A stretch of DNA of 64,000 nucleotides from Aliishimia ponticola (GTDB taxonomy: Bacteria; Pseudomonadota; Alphaproteobacteria; Rhodobacterales; Rhodobacteraceae). This document shows positions 21,337 to 30,192 of the stretch, one piece after another. The stretch is from assembly GCF_004803475.1 (NCBI RefSeq), contig NZ_SRKY01000001.1, forward strand, positions 1,116,001-1,180,000, read 5' to 3'. Within the stretch, counting starts at the first letter, position 1, and every line of letters starts with the position of its first letter. The notes beneath the pieces are model-generated. The model did not search any database, was not told where the DNA came from, and saw only the letters and a program-made list of their open reading frames with translations. The position numbers and the translations under genes are program-made.

Positions 21337-22128
21337 TTACGTGCGCACCCAGGGCGCCTTACGCTTGTCGAAGAACGCCGCGATGCCTTCCGCGCCCTCT
21401 TCGGTTTCCCAGCGCGCCACGAGCTGCGCAATGGTGTGGTCGATCACCTCATCGTCGATCTTTGGGCCCAGATGGCGGGCCAGCGCCTTGGCCGCCGCGA
21501 CAGCGCCGGGCGCACAGTCGAAATAGGGGACGACCTCGGCTTCGATTGCGGCGTCAAGATCGGCCTCCGGCACCGCGCGCGCCAGCAGGCCCAGCTCCAC
21601 CGCCTCCGCCGCGCCAAAAAGCCGCGCATTCATGAAGACGCGCCGCGCCCGCCCCTCGCCCATCCGGGCCAGCACATAGGGCCCGATGGTCGCCGGGATG
21701 ATCCCCAGCCGCGTTTCGGTCAGACCCATCTTGAGGCTGTCCACCCCGATGGCGACATCGCAGACAGAGGCAAGCCCGACACCGCCGCCGAACGCATTGC
21801 CCTGAAGCCGCCCGATCAGCGGCTTGGGCAAAGTGTTGAGCGCTTGCAGAACTTCGGCCAGCTTGCGTGCTTCGCGGGCGCGGGTCTTTGGGTCCATACC
21901 GATCTGCTGCTGCATCCAGCCCAGATCACCGCCCGCGCAAAAGCTGCGCCCCTCGCCCGTCAGTACGACGACCCGAACCGCGTCATCCGCGCCCAGCGCC
22001 GCCGCTGCCTGCGCAAGCTCGTCCAGCATCTGGCCAGACATGGCATTGTGCTTTTCCGGGCGGTTGAGCCGCAATGTCGCGCCCCCGCGCGCATCGGTTT
22101 CAACTGCGATTGTCTCATATGTCGTCAT
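21337..22128 (-). CDS. liuC: Methylglutaconyl-CoA hydratase (enoyl-CoA hydratase family)
   Basis: 263 aa from ATG 22128 (MTTYETIAVETDARGGATLR); the longer frame extends into the lyase gene. Crotonase fold: LNRPEKHNAMSGQM, oxyanion-hole regions RSFCAGGDLGWMQ and GNAFGGGVGLASVCDVAIG, and MGLTETRLGIIPATIGPYVL. In leucine degradation it hydrates 3-methylglutaconyl-CoA to HMG-CoA. The assignment to this substrate rests on its place beside MCC and HMG-CoA lyase. It overlaps the lyase gene by 14 bp. Confidence 0.88.
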   Translation of the reverse strand: MTTYETIAVETDARGGATLRLNRPEKHNAMSGQMLDELAQAAAALGADDAVRVVVLTGEGRSFCAGGDLGWMQQQIGMDPKTRAREARKLAEVLQALNTLPKPLIGRLQGNAFGGGVGLASVCDVAIGVDSLKMGLTETRLGIIPATIGPYVLARMGEGRARRVFMNARLFGAAEAVELGLLARAVPEADLDAAIEAEVVPYFDCAPGAVAAAKALARHLGPKIDDEVIDHTIAQLVARWETEEGAEGIAAFFDKRKAPWVRT

Positions 22129-22984
22129 CTGTCTCTTCCCCCGCGCGCAGTCGCCGCGCCAGCGCCGCCGCTTCTTGAATGATCTCAAGATCAAGCCCTG
22201 TCTCGATCCCCCGCGCATGAAGCATGGCAAGCACCGCTTCCGTCGCGACATTGCCCGCCGCGCCCGGCGCATAAGGGCAGCCACCCAGACCGCCGACAGC
22301 GGTGTCAAAGACCCGCAGCCCGTGGTCGAGAGAGGCCGCGATATTGTCCAGCGCGCGCCCATTGGTGTCGTGGTAATGCCCGGCCAGTTGCGCGGCTGGC
22401 ACGGCGGCGGTCACGGCCTCCAACATGGCGCTGATCGTCTCGGGGACACCCTTGCCGATCGTGTCGCCAAGGCTGACCTCGTAACAGCCCATCTCATGCA
22501 ATTTGCCCGCGACGTCAGCGACCTGCCCCGGCGCGACCGGCCCATCATAGGGGCATTCCACCACACAGGACACGTAGCCGCGCACGGGCACGGCTGCATC
22601 GCGCGCCGCCTCTACCACGGGGGCAAACCGTGCAAGGCTTTCGGCGATGCTGGCGTTGATGTTGGCGCGGCTGAACCCTTCGGAGGCAGAGCCGAACACA
22701 GCCACCTCATCCGCCCCCGCCGCCAGCGCGTCCGTCAGCCCGCGCATGTTTGGCGTCAGCGCGGCATATCGCACCCCCGGCGCGCGGGTGATCCCGGCCA
22801 GCACCTCGGCGCTGCCAGCCATTTGCGGCACCCATTTGGGACTGACGAAAGAGGCGCATTCAATCCGACTAAACCCGGCCCGGGACAGCAGATCGACCAG
22901 CGCAACCTTGTCCGCCACGGGAATCTCGCGCGGCTCGTTCTGAAGCCCGTCGCGCGGACCGACTTCGAAAAGCTCAACCTGCAT
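22115..22984 (-). CDS. liuE: Hydroxymethylglutaryl-CoA lyase
   Basis: 289 aa from ATG 22984 (MQVELFEVGPRDGLQNEPRE); an in-frame ATG two codons upstream is also possible. TIM-barrel DRE-TIM lyase: metal-site VGPRDGLQNE, YEVSLGDTIGKGVPE, the HxH metal pair in LAGHYHDTNGRAL, and the active-site Cys loop GGLGGCPYAPGAAGNVATE. It cleaves HMG-CoA to acetyl-CoA and acetoacetate, the last step of leucine catabolism. The start overlaps the carboxylase alpha stop by 11 bp. Confidence 0.95.
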   Translation of the reverse strand: MQVELFEVGPRDGLQNEPREIPVADKVALVDLLSRAGFSRIECASFVSPKWVPQMAGSAEVLAGITRAPGVRYAALTPNMRGLTDALAAGADEVAVFGSASEGFSRANINASIAESLARFAPVVEAARDAAVPVRGYVSCVVECPYDGPVAPGQVADVAGKLHEMGCYEVSLGDTIGKGVPETISAMLEAVTAAVPAAQLAGHYHDTNGRALDNIAASLDHGLRVFDTAVGGLGGCPYAPGAAGNVATEAVLAMLHARGIETGLDLEIIQEAAALARRLRAGEETDDDI

Positions 22985-24917
22985 CGGCATCCTCCGCCAG
23001 CAGAACCAGAACCGCCCCTGCCGTGACCTGCGCGCCAGCCTCGACCAGAACCTCGGCCACCATGCCATCGCGCGCCGCCGTCAGCGTATGCTCCATCTTC
23101 ATGGCTTCGAGGACCGCAAGGGTCTGCCCCTCCTGCACGCTTTCCCCCGCCGCGACAGAGATCGACTTCACCAGCCCCGGCATCGGCGCCTCAATCGCAT
23201 TGCCAGCCGCCCCGCTCGCCCCATCGCGGGCCAGCAGATCGACAATGCCGAAGGCGATACCATAGCGATCGAAGACCGTGACAGTTTCGTCCGTCAGCGC
23301 GACCTGCGGCATCGGAGCCCCATCCAGCCGCCACTGACCTTCGGCGCGCGTCGCAACGACGGTCTCACCACCCACATTCCAGAGTTGCGCGTCCGGCCCG
23401 GTGACTTCGACCGAAACATCCAACGCCTCTTCACCATAGGTCAGGCCGACAGCGCGCCGCAGCGGCGACCAAAGCGTGAAACCTGCGGCGTCCCCGGCCG
23501 TGTTCAACCCGCTCACCACCATTGCCGCCGCCGCGACATGCAGCGCGCGCGGGGTCGGAGCCGCCGCCAAACCGTCGATATCCCGCGCAATCAGCCCGGT
23601 ATCGACCTCACCCCGGGCAAAGCCTTCATGCCCGGCCAATGCCCCCAGAAACGCCAGGTTGGTCACCGTCCCAGCCACCTGCGTGCCAGCCAAGGCCCGT
23701 GACAGCCGCCGCAGCGCGACTGCACGTGTGTCGCCATGAACCGTGATCTTGGCGATCATCGGATCGTACCAAGGGCTGATTTCATCACCCGTTCGCACGC
23801 CGCTATCGGCGCGCACACCGCCGGGAAAGGCCAGATGCGTCAGCGTTCCCGTGGCCGGAAGGAACCCCTTCGGCACGTCCTCCGCATAAAGCCGGGCCTC
23901 GAAGGCGTGGCCGGAGATGGACAGATCCTCCTGCTGCGCGGGCAATGCCTCTCCCGCAGCGACACGCAACTGCCAAGCCACCAAATCCACACCCGTGATC
24001 GCCTCGGTGACCGGGTGTTCGACCTGAAGCCGCGTGTTCATCTCCATGAACCAGAACCCATCAGGACGCAGCCCGTCAGAGCCGTCGACGATGAATTCCA
24101 CCGTCCCCGCCCCCTTGTAGCCAATCGCTTCGGCAGCCCGCACCGCCGCAGCCCCCATCGCTTCCCGCATCTCCTGCGTCATGCCGGGCGCGGGCGCCTC
24201 CTCGATCACCTTCTGGTGGCGGCGCTGCAAGGAACAGTCACGCTCGAACAAATGCACCGCGCGCTCACCATCCCCAAAGACCTGAACCTCGATATGACGC
24301 GGCTGACTTACATATTTCTCGATCAGCACGTCCGGATTGCCGAAGGCCGTGCGCGCCTCGCCTTGCGCGCTTTGCAACGCCGCCGCGAAATCGGCCGCCC
24401 GCTCCACCAAACGCATCCCCTTGCCGCCACCACCGGCGACCGCCTTGATAAGGACCGGATAGCCGATCTCACCCGCACGTTCGGCCAGAAAATCAGGCGC
24501 TTGCTCTGCCCCATGATAGCCCGGAACCACCGGCACCCCGGCCTCTTCCATCAAGGCCTTGGCCGCGTCCTTCAGCCCCATCTTCCGGATCGCCGACGCG
24601 CTCGGCCCGATAAACACCAAACCCGCCGCCTCGACCGCTTCGACGAAATCGGGGTTCTCCGACAGGAAGCCATAGCCGGGATGGATCGCCTGCGCCCCGG
24701 CCTCAAGCGCCGCGGCGATGATCACGTCACCGCGCAGATAACTCTCCGCTGGGGCCGCACCACCGATATGCACCGCCGCATCCGCCATCGCGACATGCTT
24801 GGCCTGCCTGTCGGCATCGGAATACACCGCGACACAGCGCACCCCCATCGCCTGCGCCGTTTCCATTACCCGGCAAGCAATCTCGCCCCGGTTCGCGATC
24901 AGGATCGTGTCAAACAA
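22974..24917 (-). CDS. liuD: Methylcrotonyl-CoA carboxylase, biotin-carrying alpha subunit
   Basis: 647 aa from a TTG at 24917, preceded by GGAGGG at 8 bp; the protein then begins FDTILIANRGEIACRVMETA as usual. Biotin carboxylase domain (about 1-445) with ATP-grasp glycine loop AVAGGGGKGMRLV and EMNTRLQVEHPVTE; a linker/BT domain; a C-terminal biotinyl domain with EAMKMEHTL, the Lys being biotinylated. With the beta subunit it carboxylates 3-methylcrotonyl-CoA. It could in principle act on another acyl-CoA, but the operon fixes the assignment. Confidence 0.95.
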   Translation of the reverse strand: MFDTILIANRGEIACRVMETAQAMGVRCVAVYSDADRQAKHVAMADAAVHIGGAAPAESYLRGDVIIAAALEAGAQAIHPGYGFLSENPDFVEAVEAAGLVFIGPSASAIRKMGLKDAAKALMEEAGVPVVPGYHGAEQAPDFLAERAGEIGYPVLIKAVAGGGGKGMRLVERAADFAAALQSAQGEARTAFGNPDVLIEKYVSQPRHIEVQVFGDGERAVHLFERDCSLQRRHQKVIEEAPAPGMTQEMREAMGAAAVRAAEAIGYKGAGTVEFIVDGSDGLRPDGFWFMEMNTRLQVEHPVTEAITGVDLVAWQLRVAAGEALPAQQEDLSISGHAFEARLYAEDVPKGFLPATGTLTHLAFPGGVRADSGVRTGDEISPWYDPMIAKITVHGDTRAVALRRLSRALAGTQVAGTVTNLAFLGALAGHEGFARGEVDTGLIARDIDGLAAAPTPRALHVAAAAMVVSGLNTAGDAAGFTLWSPLRRAVGLTYGEEALDVSVEVTGPDAQLWNVGGETVVATRAEGQWRLDGAPMPQVALTDETVTVFDRYGIAFGIVDLLARDGASGAAGNAIEAPMPGLVKSISVAAGESVQEGQTLAVLEAMKMEHTLTAARDGMVAEVLVEAGAQVTAGAVLVLLAEDADAG

Positions 24918-24950
24918 GACCGGCCCTCCCATCTGAGAGGCCCATCGCCT

Positions 24951-25004
24951 CTTCATTGTTCCAAAAATACTCCGGGGTGTGGGGCAGCGCCCCACGCACG
25001 CTAT
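24951..25004. repeat. Dispersed intergenic element, copy B, with hairpin
   Basis: CTTCATTGTTCC-AAAAATACTCCGGGG followed by the stem GTGGGGC-AGC-GCCCCAC, in the gap between the carboxylase beta and alpha genes. Same layout as copy D at 33361 (core, then a G/C hairpin). Confidence 0.75.
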
Positions 25005-25026
25005 CCACCGGGCCCGTATTACCGGC

Positions 25027-25143
25027 CGCAAAAGTCAGGGCTTTTGCGCGGCGCGCGTCCAGCATGGCCACCGTGTGGGCCGTCACATCCGCTGCGCGGA
25101 TATGACCTTGCCCACCAGCCGCAAAAGTCGGGGCTTTTGCGGC
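25027..25143. repeat. Pair of near-identical palindromes
   Basis: Two copies of the hairpin GCAAAAG-TC(A/G)GGG-CTTTTGC: CGCAAAAG at 25027-25034 with CTTTTGCG at 25041-25048, and GCCGCAAAAG at 25118-25127 with CTTTTGCGGC at 25134-25143 (perfect 10-bp stem). They lie 93 bp apart in the beta-alpha gap, the second directly after the beta stop. No T-run follows on either strand. Confidence 0.65.
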
Positions 25144-25148
25144 CATTG

Positions 25149-26753
25149 TCACATCCGGAACACGCCGAAGCGTGTCTCCTTGATCGGAGCGTTCAACGCG
25201 GCACTCAGGCTCAGTGCCAGAACATCGCGCGATTTGCGCGGATCGATGACACCGTCATCCCAAAGCCGCGCCGACGCATAAAGCGGATGGGACTGTTCTT
25301 CGAACATGTCGATCGTCGGCTGCTTGAAGGCCGCCTCCTCTTCCGCGCTCCACGTGCCGCCGCCGCGTTCGATCGCATCGCGTTTGACTGTCGCCAAGAC
25401 CCCGGCGGCCTGCGCCCCACCCATCACCGAAATTCGGCTGTTCGGCCATGTCCACAAGAAGCGCGGGGAATAGGCCCGCCCCGCCATGCCGTAGTTGCCC
25501 GCCCCGAAAGAGCCACCGACCAGCATCGTGATTTTCGGCACCGATGTGGTCGCCACAGCCGTGACCATCTTGGCCCCGTGCCGCGCGATGCCTTCGTTTT
25601 CGTATTTCTGGCCCACCATGAAGCCCGTGATATTCTGCAAGAACACCAAGGGGATGCGCCGCTGCGAGCATAGCTCCACGAAATGCGCGCCCTTCTGCGC
25701 CGCTTCGGAAAACAGAACGCCGTTATTGGCGATAATCCCCACGGGCATGCCTTTTACATGGGCAAAGCCGCAGACCAATGTCTCCCCGAACCGCGCCTTG
25801 AATTCGTCAAAGCGCGAGCCATCAACCAGCCGCGCGATCACTTCGCGAATATCATAGGGCGTGCGCAAATCGGCCGGCACCACGCCAAGGATCTCGTCCG
25901 GGTCATATGCCGGGTCCTCGGGGGCCTCCAACTGTAGGGTGTGCTTCAGCGCACCTCCGAGGCTGCCCACCGCGCGCCGCGCCAGCGCCAGCGCATGCGC
26001 GTCATCCTCTGCCAGATAATCGGCCACACCGGACAGACGTGTGTGGACATCGCCGCCGCCCAGATCCTCGGCGCTCACGACCTCCCCCGTGGCCGCCTTG
26101 ACCAGGGGCGGGCCTGCCAAAAAGATCGTTCCCTGCTCCTTCACGATGATCGTCACATCCGACATGGCCGGCACATAGGCCCCGCCCGCCGTGCAGGAGC
26201 CCATGACGACGGCGATCTGGGGGATACCCTTCGCGCTCATCTGTGCCTGATTGAAGAAGATACGTCCGAAATGGTCGCGGTCCGGGAAGACCTCGTCTTG
26301 ATTGGGCAGGTTCGCGCCGCCGGAATCGACAAGGTAGATGCAGGGCAGATGGTTTTCCTCGGCAATCTCTTGCGCCCGCAGGTGCTTTTTCACGCTCAGG
26401 GGGTAGTATGTGCCGCCTTTGACAGTGGCATCGTTGCACACGACCATGACCTCGCGCCCCATGACCCGCCCGATGCCCGCGATCACCCCCGCCGCCGGAG
26501 CCGCGTCGCCATACATGCCATGGGCCGCAGTTGCGCCGATTTCCAGAAAGGGCGTGCCGGGATCGAGCAGGTTGCCGACCCGGTCGCGCGGGAGCATTTT
26601 GCCTCGGCTGACATGGCGCGCGCGGGATTTGTCCCCCCCGCCCTGCGCCGCTGCCTCGGCTGCGGCTTCGATCACGCCGAGCGCCTCCAGATGGGCGGCG
26701 CGGTTCGATTGGAATTGCTCCGAGGAAGGAAGGGCTTTGGACTGGAGTTTCAT
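25149..26753 (-). CDS. liuB: Methylcrotonyl-CoA carboxylase, carboxyltransferase beta subunit
   Basis: 534 aa from ATG 26753 ([20 protein letters not shown]). Carboxyltransferase of the acetyl/propionyl type: [40 protein letters not shown] (the NQ..FPD signature separates MCC from propionyl-CoA carboxylase), [16 protein letters not shown], and [20 protein letters not shown]. It transfers CO2 from biotin to methylcrotonyl-CoA. The stretch [15 protein letters not shown] between the two halves is encoded by a sequence matching the REP element at 46274, a region where homologues I remember differ. Confidence 0.95.
   Translation of the reverse strand: MKLQSKALPSSEQFQSNRAAHLEALGVIEAAAEAAAQGGGDKSRARHVSRGKMLPRDRVGNLLDPGTPFLEIGATAAHGMYGDAAPAAGVIAGIGRVMGREVMVVCNDATVKGGTYYPLSVKKHLRAQEIAEENHLPCIYLVDSGGANLPNQDEVFPDRDHFGRIFFNQAQMSAKGIPQIAVVMGSCTAGGAYVPAMSDVTIIVKEQGTIFLAGPPLVKAATGEVVSAEDLGGGDVHTRLSGVADYLAEDDAHALALARRAVGSLGGALKHTLQLEAPEDPAYDPDEILGVVPADLRTPYDIREVIARLVDGSRFDEFKARFGETLVCGFAHVKGMPVGIIANNGVLFSEAAQKGAHFVELCSQRRIPLVFLQNITGFMVGQKYENEGIARHGAKMVTAVATTSVPKITMLVGGSFGAGNYGMAGRAYSPRFLWTWPNSRISVMGGAQAAGVLATVKRDAIERGGGTWSAEEEAAFKQPTIDMFEEQSHPLYASARLWDDGVIDPRKSRDVLALSLSAALNAPIKETRFGVFRM
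25934..25955 (+). repeat. REP element copy inside the carboxylase beta gene
   Basis: GTAG then GGTGTGC-TTCA-GCGCACC. Across 22 bases it differs at one position from the plus-oriented REP at 46274-46295, including the same 5' GTAG and TTCA loop. It is read antisense through the coding frame as part of GGALKHTLQ without disrupting it. Confidence 0.65.
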
Positions 26754-26786
26754 ACCGGCACCTTTTCTAGCGGCGAGCGTCGCGCC

Positions 26787-26810
26787 GTGAGTATTTGGAG
26801 AACAATGAAG
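26787..26810. repeat. Dispersed intergenic element, copy C
   Basis: GTGAGTATTTGGAGAACAATGAAG, i.e. the same AGTATTT..GAACAATGAAG core as copy A and the reverse complement of copies B and D. It sits in the 190-bp gap between the acyl-CoA synthetase and carboxylase beta genes; no gene seen in this gap. Confidence 0.7.
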
Positions 26811-26943
26811 GCAGAAGCGCGCGGGCCACATGCGGTGGCCCCATCGCTACCCGGATCATAGGGGGCGACCAAGGATATGCGCCGCAGTGGGGTGAGCGCG
26901 GCGTGCGGCTTGCGAGCGGGCTTGGGGAGGCAGCGTGTCTTGA

Positions 26944-28416
26944 TCATGGGGCGACCTCGGCGGAGGCGCGCGATTTCAGCTCTTTGCGGATCACTTTGCC
27001 TGTGACCGTCATCGGCAAATCCGTGACGAATTCGATTTCCCGAGGATAGGAATAGCTGGCGAGCCGCTCCTTGACCCAGGCCTGTAGCTCTTCGGCGCTG
27101 GGGGCGCAGCCGGGTTGGGCGACGACATAGGCTTTCACAATCTCCGTACGCAATCGGTCGGGTTTGCCGACGACGCCGCAGGTCGCGACAGCGGGATGGG
27201 TGAGCAGGCAGTCTTCGATTTCCGCCGGGCCGATGCGATAGCCTGCCGAGGTGATGACGTCATCCTCGCGCCCGACAAAGCGCAGATACGCGCCCTCTTG
27301 GATCCCGCGATCCCCGGTCAGCATCCAATCACCGCGAAACTTTTCGGCGGTGGCTTCCGGGTTCTGCCAATAGCCCTGCATCATCGACGGCGCGCCGCGT
27401 TTGACGGCGATATCGCCTTCGTCTTCTGTGACTTTGCCCTGCGCATCGATCACAGCCACTTCGAACCCCGGAACGGGCTTGCCCATACATCCCGGTTGCG
27501 GCGCGAACTGCGCTGCGCAAGAGCTGACGACCATGTTGCATTCGGTTTGGCCATAGAATTCGTTGATCGTGACACCCAAGGCATCGCGGCCCCAATCCAG
27601 CATTTCCGGCCCCAAGGGCTCGCCCCCCGATGCGACGGTGCGCAACCCGGAAATGCGTGTGCCCGCCGCGCGCAACATGCGCAGGGCCGTGGGCGGAAAG
27701 AACACATTGCGAATGCCCAGCCGGGCAATCAGGTCAGCCGTCTCGGCGGCGTCGAACTTGCGAGGGCTGTGGGCCACCACCGGCACGCCGAGCGCCAGCC
27801 CCGGCATCAGCACATCGAACAGGCCGCCAATCCAGGCCCAATCGGCCGGGGTCCACAGGCAATCGCCCGGCTGGCCCAGTTGGTCATGACTTAAACTGAC
27901 ACCCGGCACGTGCCCCGACAGCAGCCCATGCCCGTGCAACGCCCCCTTGGGTGCGCCCGTCGTACCGGAGGTATAAATCAGCACCGCGCTTGCTGCGTCG
28001 GCAAAGGGCACGTCCGGGCCGTCCTGCCCGATCTCGGAGGCGAATAGCGCTTGCGCCAGATCGCCGATCAGCGCCTTGCCTGGCCGGTCTGTCAGCACAT
28101 AGGAAATTCCGGCGTCCCGCATCCGCGAGGCCAGTGCGTCCCGCTTGAACTTTTTGAACAGGGGCACTGAAATCGCGCCAATTTTCCAGATTGCCAGATG
28201 CGATGCCGCGCACCACATATCTTGTTCCAGCAACACGCCGACGCGGTCGCCGGGCCGAACCAGACCTTGCAGTGCCCGCGCAAGCCTGTCCGTCATCTCG
28301 GCCAGTTGCGCATAGGTGATGTCGGCCACCTGCGCGCTGCCACCGGCATCGGAAAAAGGTTGGCGGATGCACACCTGATCCGGCGGCCCTGCGAGCGCCT
28401 GTTCAGCCATGTTCAT
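26944..28416 (-). CDS. AMP-forming acyl-CoA synthetase
   Basis: 490 aa from ATG 28416 (MNMAEQALAGPPDQVCIRQP). ANL superfamily: P-loop-like VLIYTSGTTGAPKGALHGHG, adenine region INEFYGQTECNMV, hinge/aspartate WMLTGDRG...YLRFVGREDDVITSAGYRIGP, and the catalytic lysine in MTVTGKVIRKEL. It activates a short- or branched-chain acid to its CoA thioester. Being inside the leucine cluster, candidates are isovalerate or acetoacetate, but substrate is inference. The ATG overlaps the preceding 90 aa gene (ATGA). Confidence 0.88.
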   Translation of the reverse strand: MNMAEQALAGPPDQVCIRQPFSDAGGSAQVADITYAQLAEMTDRLARALQGLVRPGDRVGVLLEQDMWCAASHLAIWKIGAISVPLFKKFKRDALASRMRDAGISYVLTDRPGKALIGDLAQALFASEIGQDGPDVPFADAASAVLIYTSGTTGAPKGALHGHGLLSGHVPGVSLSHDQLGQPGDCLWTPADWAWIGGLFDVLMPGLALGVPVVAHSPRKFDAAETADLIARLGIRNVFFPPTALRMLRAAGTRISGLRTVASGGEPLGPEMLDWGRDALGVTINEFYGQTECNMVVSSCAAQFAPQPGCMGKPVPGFEVAVIDAQGKVTEDEGDIAVKRGAPSMMQGYWQNPEATAEKFRGDWMLTGDRGIQEGAYLRFVGREDDVITSAGYRIGPAEIEDCLLTHPAVATCGVVGKPDRLRTEIVKAYVVAQPGCAPSAEELQAWVKERLASYSYPREIEFVTDLPMTVTGKVIRKELKSRASAEVAP

Positions 28417-28685
28417 GTGCTTGGCTCCGGCGAAGGGACGCGCTGCCCCCGGCGATCCACGTGATAGACAGATGCCCCGCAGGTGACGCGCAACCACACA
28501 TCGCCCTGCCCCGGAACGGCAAAGCAATCGGACCCGTCGCCGCCTGTTCTGTTCCTATGGTGTTGCACCACCGCGTCGATCACGTCCGTCTCCTCCAACG
28601 GGGCCCATCGCAGCCCAGCCACCCCGCCCAGAACGGCGGCCAGCGCCGCAAGCGCCAGAGCCGCCACTCGGACGGAGCGCGGCAT
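28413..28685 (-). CDS. Small N-terminally anchored protein in the leucine cluster
   Basis: 90 aa. One N-terminal hydrophobic segment (VAALALAALAAVLGGVAGLRW), then a soluble tail with two Cys (GSDCFAVPGQGD, VTCGASVYHVD), likely periplasmic with a disulfide. The ATG overlaps the isovaleryl-CoA dehydrogenase stop (TAATG) and its stop overlaps the synthetase start (ATGA), so it is bracketed by coupled genes and is probably translated. No family recognised. Confidence 0.62.
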   Translation of the reverse strand: MPRSVRVAALALAALAAVLGGVAGLRWAPLEETDVIDAVVQHHRNRTGGDGSDCFAVPGQGDVWLRVTCGASVYHVDRRGQRVPSPEPST

Positions 28686-29848
28686 TACGCCATGCCGTTC
28701 ATCAACTCGCGCCCGATCAGCATACGCCGGATTTCGGACGTGCCTGCACCGATTTCCATCAGCTTGGCATCGCGGAACATCCGGCTGACCGGGTTGTCCG
28801 ACAAAAAGCCTGCGCCGCCCATCGCCTGTACTGCCTGATGCGCCTGCGTCATCGCCGCTTCGGAGGCGTAAAGACAGCACGCCGCCGCATCCTGCCGCGT
28901 CTGGTTGCCCCGGTCACATGCCTTGGCACATTCATAGACATAAGCCCGCGAGGAATTCATCGCCGTATACATATCGGCGATCTTGCCCTGCATGAGCTGG
29001 AAATTCCCGATGCTCTGACCGAATTGCTTACGCTCGACCATGTAGGGCATCATCTCGTCCATGCAGCCCGCGATGATCCCCGGACCGATCGCCGCCAGAA
29101 CCACCCGTTCGAAATCAAGGCCGGACATCAGCACTTTCACGCCCTTGCCTTCCTCGCCCAGAACATTTTCAAATGGGATTTCCACATCTTCAAAGACCAG
29201 CTCCCCGGTGTTGGAGCCGCGCATCCCAAGCTTGTCCAGATGGGGCGGCGTCGAAAAGCCTTTCATCCCGCGCTCGACCAGAAAGGCGGTGATCCCCTTG
29301 GACCCGGCATCGGGATCGGTCTTTGCATAGACCACCAGCGTATCGGCGTCGGGCGCATTGGTGATCCAGTATTTGTTGCCGTTCAGCCGGTAGTGATCGT
29401 TGCGCTTTTCGGCGCGCAGTTTCATCGACACCACATCCGAGCCTGCCGATGGTTCCGACATGGCCAAGGCACCGACGTTCTCGCCCGAAATCAGCCCCGG
29501 CAGATATTTCTTCTTCTGCTCTTCGGTGCCGTTCAGCTTGATCTGATTGACACACAGGTTCGAATGCGCGCCATAGGACAGAGAGACAGAGGCAGAAGCC
29601 CGCGCGATTTCCTCGACCGCGACCGCATGCGCAAGATACCCCATCCCCGCGCCGCCATATTCTTCGGATACCGTGATCCCCAGAAGACCAAGATCGCCCA
29701 TCTCTTTCCAAAGATGCGCCGGGAAGTCGTTCGTCTTGTCGATTTCCTGGGCGATCGGGCGCACCCGCTCTTGCGCCCATTTGTGCACCATCTCGCGCAG
29801 AGCGGCGATATCCTCGCCCAGATCGAATTGCATGGACCCTTGGAACAT
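28685..29848 (-). CDS. liuA: Isovaleryl-CoA dehydrogenase
   Basis: 387 aa from ATG 29848 ([20 protein letters not shown]), chosen by a GGGAGG site 9 bp upstream. Acyl-CoA dehydrogenase fold: [23 protein letters not shown]/substrate motif [38 protein letters not shown], and the helix [12 protein letters not shown] holding the Glu base in the position typical of isovaleryl-CoA dehydrogenases. C-terminal [20 protein letters not shown] is standard. It oxidises isovaleryl-CoA to methylcrotonyl-CoA, passing electrons to ETF. First gene of the cluster. Confidence 0.95.
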   Translation of the reverse strand: MFQGSMQFDLGEDIAALREMVHKWAQERVRPIAQEIDKTNDFPAHLWKEMGDLGLLGITVSEEYGGAGMGYLAHAVAVEEIARASASVSLSYGAHSNLCVNQIKLNGTEEQKKKYLPGLISGENVGALAMSEPSAGSDVVSMKLRAEKRNDHYRLNGNKYWITNAPDADTLVVYAKTDPDAGSKGITAFLVERGMKGFSTPPHLDKLGMRGSNTGELVFEDVEIPFENVLGEEGKGVKVLMSGLDFERVVLAAIGPGIIAGCMDEMMPYMVERKQFGQSIGNFQLMQGKIADMYTAMNSSRAYVYECAKACDRGNQTRQDAAACCLYASEAAMTQAHQAVQAMGGAGFLSDNPVSRMFRDAKLMEIGAGTSEIRRMLIGRELMNGMA

Positions 29849-30192
29849 CGCGCCATACCTCCCAGTTATTGAACGCACGTTCATAAATAGAGGCAAGCGA
29901 AGCGAGTCGTCAAGCAAGGCGTGAGTCGCGGCGGTGCGACACAGGTTTGTTTTACCGAGTTTCACGAAGTTTGGCGGCGGCTGCAACGGCGCAGACGTGT
30001 CGTGACCCCTGCTCTGACCGCGCGAATGTCCCGCCCTCAAACAAATTAATATGCTAATTAGTTTGCGCTGCCCGGCGCGCACCCTATCTTCTTGGACAGG
30101 TGTTGCCATCCGCGCCACTCGCGGACCGGTGAGGCACATCACCGGGCGCAATGACAGACGTCCGGTGCAGCAGAAAGAAGGAGATAACAACC
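29849..30192. other. Divergent intergenic region liuA / YHYH gene
   Basis: 344 bp with no gene. It contains the 14-bp palindrome at 29870-29883 just ahead of liuA and an unusually AT-rich near-palindrome at 30042-30064 (CAAATTA..ATGC..TAATTAG.TTTG), which in this GC-rich DNA looks like a promoter or MarR/TetR-type operator for the plus-strand YHYH gene. AGAAGGAGAT upstream of 30193 is a strong ribosome-binding site. Confidence 0.5.
29870..29883. promoter_or_regulatory. Probable operator upstream of liuA
   Basis: TGAACG-CA-CGTTCA, a perfect 6-2-6 palindrome 22 bp upstream of the liuA ATG. Sites of this form are typical of TetR-family repressors; a MerR-type LiuR site is the alternative, as such regulators control leucine genes in other Proteobacteria. 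No regulator gene lies in the cluster. Confidence 0.5.

Noticed and set aside
24910-25152. An 80-codon minus frame in the MCC beta-alpha gap containing a repeated AAGAxTFAAG-like motif
   Set aside because: The protein-level repeat is just the two DNA palindromes read in the same frame; it also covers the intergenic element.
23736-25673. A 645-codon plus-strand frame across the MCC genes
   Set aside because: It crosses two certain minus-strand genes and an intergenic repeat; composition is typical of a shadow frame.
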